Shown here one piece after another: positions 6,120-8,675 of a stretch of 8,675 bases of DNA. The notes under the pieces were generated by a model. The model worked only from the letters and a program-made list of their open reading frames with translations, ran no database searches and was not told the DNA's origin. The DNA comes from Chloroflexota bacterium (GTDB lineage: Bacteria > Chloroflexota > Anaerolineae > B4-G1 > SLSP01). The stretch lies in assembly GCA_012798275.1 (NCBI GenBank), contig JAAZNO010000529.1:1-8675 (forward strand), given 5' to 3'. Position 1 is the stretch's first letter. Each line of letters opens with the position of its first letter. The translations under genes and the position numbers were made by a program.

Positions 6120-8675
6120 TCAAAACCACCGTCTTGATCTCGAAAGGCCGAAAATCCAGAGGGATGCGCCCCTGCTCACAGGCGAGCGCGGTCTCCGGCT
6201 CCTCCAGCATGTTCGTTTGCGTCGCCGCCGCGACGGGCAGGCTCGTCTCCAAAATGCAGCGGGTGGCGGTGCGCTTGGATTCGTAAAGCCGCAGGACGAT
6301 GTCCGGCGAGCCATCCTCAGCGGGTTTGACCGTCTCCAGGATCACGTTCGGCGCGCTGAGCGTGAAGAGCGAGCGTCTTCCGCCCGCCCCCTCGATGACG
6401 GTCAGGGGCACGTTGAGCTCGTAGGCCTCGCGGATCACGTCGCTCTCGAAGAAACTGCCGTTCCAGGCATAGAATGCGTAGGTGAAGCGCTGCTCGCCCC
6501 GATCAGCGCGCATGTCAGGGGCCAACGCCGCCTTGAGCAGCGTGAGGTTGAAGGTGTTGCCGGTCACGTCCAGGCCGTATTTGGAATCGTTGAGCAGCGC
6601 GACGCCGCGCCCCTCCTCCAGCAACGCCGACCATTTGTGCGCCGATACCTCGAAGCGGTCGGCGTCGAAGGGGCGCGAGGCATGGGTCGGCCGGCGCAGA
6701 TGGCCGAACTGAATTTCATGGACGGCCTCGTCGGCGTGAATGGTCACCGGAAAGGCGACTTTGAGCAGCTTGTGGCGCTCCTGCCAGTCCACGACCGTCT
6801 CGAACTCCAGGCGGCGACTGCCGCGGCGCAGGCGCATCACCTGCGTGAGCGTCGAATCATGCAGCGGGCGGGTCAGGCGCAACGCGGCGAACAGCGGCCC
6901 TGCGGCGAGCACCTCGAGGCGCGCCTCACGGGAGAGCTCCACCGGCGCAGCCTTGACCATGCTGTCAATGTCCCAGGCGTCGAACCAGGTTGGCACGTCC
7001 TTGTAAAGGTGGAAGACGTTGCAGGGTCCGGCAGCGAGCTCCCGCCCGGCCTCTTTATCGAAGAGGCTCACGATTTCGCCCGCCGCGTTGAATTCAACCC
7101 GCAGGAACTCATTTTCCAACAGGCGCGGCTCGGCTCGAAGCGCGGCAGTCTCCGGCAGCGCCAGCTCCGCCGGCGTGAACGTCGCCCACCCGCAGGCGGG
7201 AACGGCGACTTCGGCCCACGTCTGCCCCTCGAAACGCTGCCCCGGCGCGTCAGCCAGGCTCTCAGGCAGCGGCACGAGCGCCTGACGCGCCCACGACAGG
7301 GAATTGAAGACCGTCACGGCGGGCGCGGGCCGGGTCAAACTGCGCACCGCCTCCCGCGCGATCTCCGTCGCCGTCGCGAGCACGGCGGCGTGCTGCTGCT
7401 CGGCTTCTGCATACACCCGCGCGATCGAGGAACCGGGGAGAATGTCGTGGAATTGATTGAGCAGCACCATCTTCCACGCCGCATCGAGCCGCGCCAACGG
7501 CAGGTCGAAATGCGTCAGGACGCGGGCCAGGCTGCCCCAGAACTCCGCCTCGCGCAGCGCGAGCTCACAACGCCGGTTGTTGCGCTTGGTCCGCGCCTGC
7601 GAGGTGTAGGTGCCGCGGTGCGCCTGGAAGTAGAGCTCGCCCACGTAGCGGCGTCGAGGTCCGCCGCGCGCTTCCAGCGCCTCGAAAAACGCCAGCGGCG
7701 ACGCCATCCGCACGCGGGGCGCCCCCTCCAGATCGCGGGCGCGGCGAGCAAATTCGATGTGCTCACGGGTCGGGCCGCCGCCGCCATCACCCCACCCGAA
7801 AGGCAACATCAGCCCGGCGGTGTCCAGCTGCTGCGCGCGGTTGCGCCAGGCGTCCACGAGAGGCGCGGGCGAGGTCTCATAGCCGTAGCCGTGGAAGACG
7901 TGCGCGATGACCTCCGAGCCGTCAATGCCCTCCCAGATGAACTCGTTGTAGGGAAAGGGATCGCCGCCGTTGTAGGCCCAGAAGAGCTTCTGCGTGCCAA
8001 AATACTGGATCCCGCAGCCGCGCAGGATCTGCGGCAGCGCGCCGGAATAGCCGAAGACGTCCGGTTCCCAGAACAACACCGCCTCTACGCCGAATTCCTC
8101 GCGGAAGAAACGCTTACCGTGGATGAACTGGCGGATGAGGCTTTCGCCGCCCGTGAGGTTGGTGTCCGGCTCCACCCACGTGCCGCCCTCGACGATGATC
8201 TGTCCGGCGCGTACTTTCTCCTTGAAGCGCGCGTAGAGCTCCGGGTAACGCTCCGCGAGCATCCGATAGAGGTGCGCCTGGCTCTGCAGGAAAACGTAGT
8301 CGGGGTACTCGTCCATCAATGCGAGCTGATTGGCGATGGTGCGTCCCATCTTACGTTCGGTCTCCTGGAGGGGCCACAGCCACGCCACATCGAGGTGCGC
8401 ATGTCCAAAGGCGACGAGTTCCGGTGCGGTGCTGCCGTTGACGCATGACAGCAGCGGTGCCAGCCGTTCCCGGCCTGCCTGGGCCAGGCACAACCGCTCC
8501 GCGCGCGGCGCTTCGAGGTCCACGATCAAGGTCACTTCCTGCAGGGCGCGATCGAGCTCCACGACCCGCAGCGAGGAGGGGTCCAGCTTCTCCCGCAGCT
8601 CAAAGAGCGTCTGCACATCGAGCGCGAGCTGAAACAGCGTCTCCTCCCACACGCCGAAAGTGGAATGCCCCACGA
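6091..8675 (-). CDS. GH38 alpha-mannosidase (5' end outside window)
   Basis: The frame is open to the right edge; 861 codons including the stop are visible from a GTG at 8673, which I treat as internal because bacterial GH38 enzymes of this type usually have more than 1000 residues. Numbering from that codon, the N-terminal catalytic domain shows G90-H-A-H93-L-D95-V-A-W-L-W-P, with H93 and D95 as zinc ligands by analogy with Golgi mannosidase II. It also shows F-W-E-P-D205-V-F-G-Y-S with D205 as the expected nucleophile, and N-Q-F-H409-D410-I-L-P-G-S-S supplying the remaining zinc ligand. The GH38 middle helical domain lies at about 345-440 and the C-terminal beta-rich domain at about 515-850 (NEFLRVEFNAAGEIVSLFDK). 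It removes terminal alpha-linked mannose from oligosaccharides, probably in the cytosol, though the true N-terminus is not visible. The protein ends FEIKTVVLKWGESWGNE; the last eight residues (WGES-WGNE) come from repeat DNA. It is the first visible gene of the minus-strand operon, 62 bases before the peptidase. Confidence 0.95.
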   Translation of the reverse strand, partial: VGHSTFGVWEETLFQLALDVQTLFELREKLDPSSLRVVELDRALQEVTLIVDLEAPRAERLCLAQAGRERLAPLLSCVNGSTAPELVAFGHAHLDVAWLWPLQETERKMGRTIANQLALMDEYPDYVFLQSQAHLYRMLAERYPELYARFKEKVRAGQIIVEGGTWVEPDTNLTGGESLIRQFIHGKRFFREEFGVEAVLFWEPDVFGYSGALPQILRGCGIQYFGTQKLFWAYNGGDPFPYNEFIWEGIDGSEVIAHVFHGYGYETSPAPLVDAWRNRAQQLDTAGLMLPFGWGDGGGGPTREHIEFARRARDLEGAPRVRMASPLAFFEALEARGGPRRRYVGELYFQAHRGTYTSQARTKRNNRRCELALREAEFWGSLARVLTHFDLPLARLDAAWKMVLLNQFHDILPGSSIARVYAEAEQQHAAVLATATEIAREAVRSLTRPAPAVTVFNSLSWARQALVPLPESLADAPGQRFEGQTWAEVAVPACGWATFTPAELALPETAALRAEPRLLENEFLRVEFNAAGEIVSLFDKEAGRELAAGPCNVFHLYKDVPTWFDAWDIDSMVKAAPVELSREARLEVLAAGPLFAALRLTRPLHDSTLTQVMRLRRGSRRLEFETVVDWQERHKLLKVAFPVTIHADEAVHEIQFGHLRRPTHASRPFDADRFEVSAHKWSALLEEGRGVALLNDSKYGLDVTGNTFNLTLLKAALAPDMRADRGEQRFTYAFYAWNGSFFESDVIREAYELNVPLTVIEGAGGRRSLFTLSAPNVILETVKPAEDGSPDIVLRLYESKRTATRCILETSLPVAAATQTNMLEEPETALACEQGRIPLDFRPFEIKTVVLKWGESWGNE

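Noticed and set aside
6217..8448. Long plus-strand open frame (743 codons) opposite the mannosidase
   Set aside because: It is rich in Arg, Gln, His, Ala and Gly with no recognisable domain, and mirrors the well-supported GH38 frame. This is the usual antisense artefact of GC-rich coding DNA.

Overview
This GC-rich bacterial window carries two convergent gene blocks that meet at about 2.8 kb. The organism is probably a member of the Chloroflexota (Anaerolineae-like). That inference rests on recalled resemblance of the membrane glycosyltransferase/M23-type protein and the cysteine-rich PAS kinase to proteins of that phylum, and no search was run. I see no rRNA, tRNA, CRISPR array or insertion sequence.

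The left block (1-2776, + strand) has three tightly spaced genes: the end of a small membrane protein (1-261), a 702-residue polytopic GT-C/GT39-like glycosyltransferase with a degenerate M23 (LytM-like) domain at its C-terminus (283-2391), and a second small membrane protein (2426-2776). The two small proteins are clearly paralogous, sharing a GG/GA-EYHxxH...SWRLFAxT...QLxLL signature, so the glycosyltransferase is bracketed by a duplicated gene. This is the least explained part of the window. It may be a cell-envelope glycan unit in which the small proteins are partners of the glycosyltransferase, but that is inference.

The right block (2817-8675, - strand, read right to left) is a probable operon: a GH38 alpha-mannosidase entering from beyond the right edge (6091-8675), an S9C-type prolyl-oligopeptidase-family serine peptidase (4013-6028), and a soluble PAS histidine kinase with a four-cysteine insert (2817-3980). 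The first two suggest intracellular turnover of mannosylated oligosaccharides and peptides. The kinase has no response regulator in view, so its role is open. A short hairpin followed by T residues overlaps the kinase stop codon and probably ends this operon.

The only non-coding stretch with structure is between the mannosidase and the peptidase (about 6054-6120). It is built of degenerate G-rich short repeats running in opposite directions on the two strands, resembling the STRR-type repeats known from cyanobacteria. These repeats appear to supply the last eight codons of the mannosidase. Everything else between genes is 40 bases or less. No promoter can be assigned, because both blocks begin outside the window.
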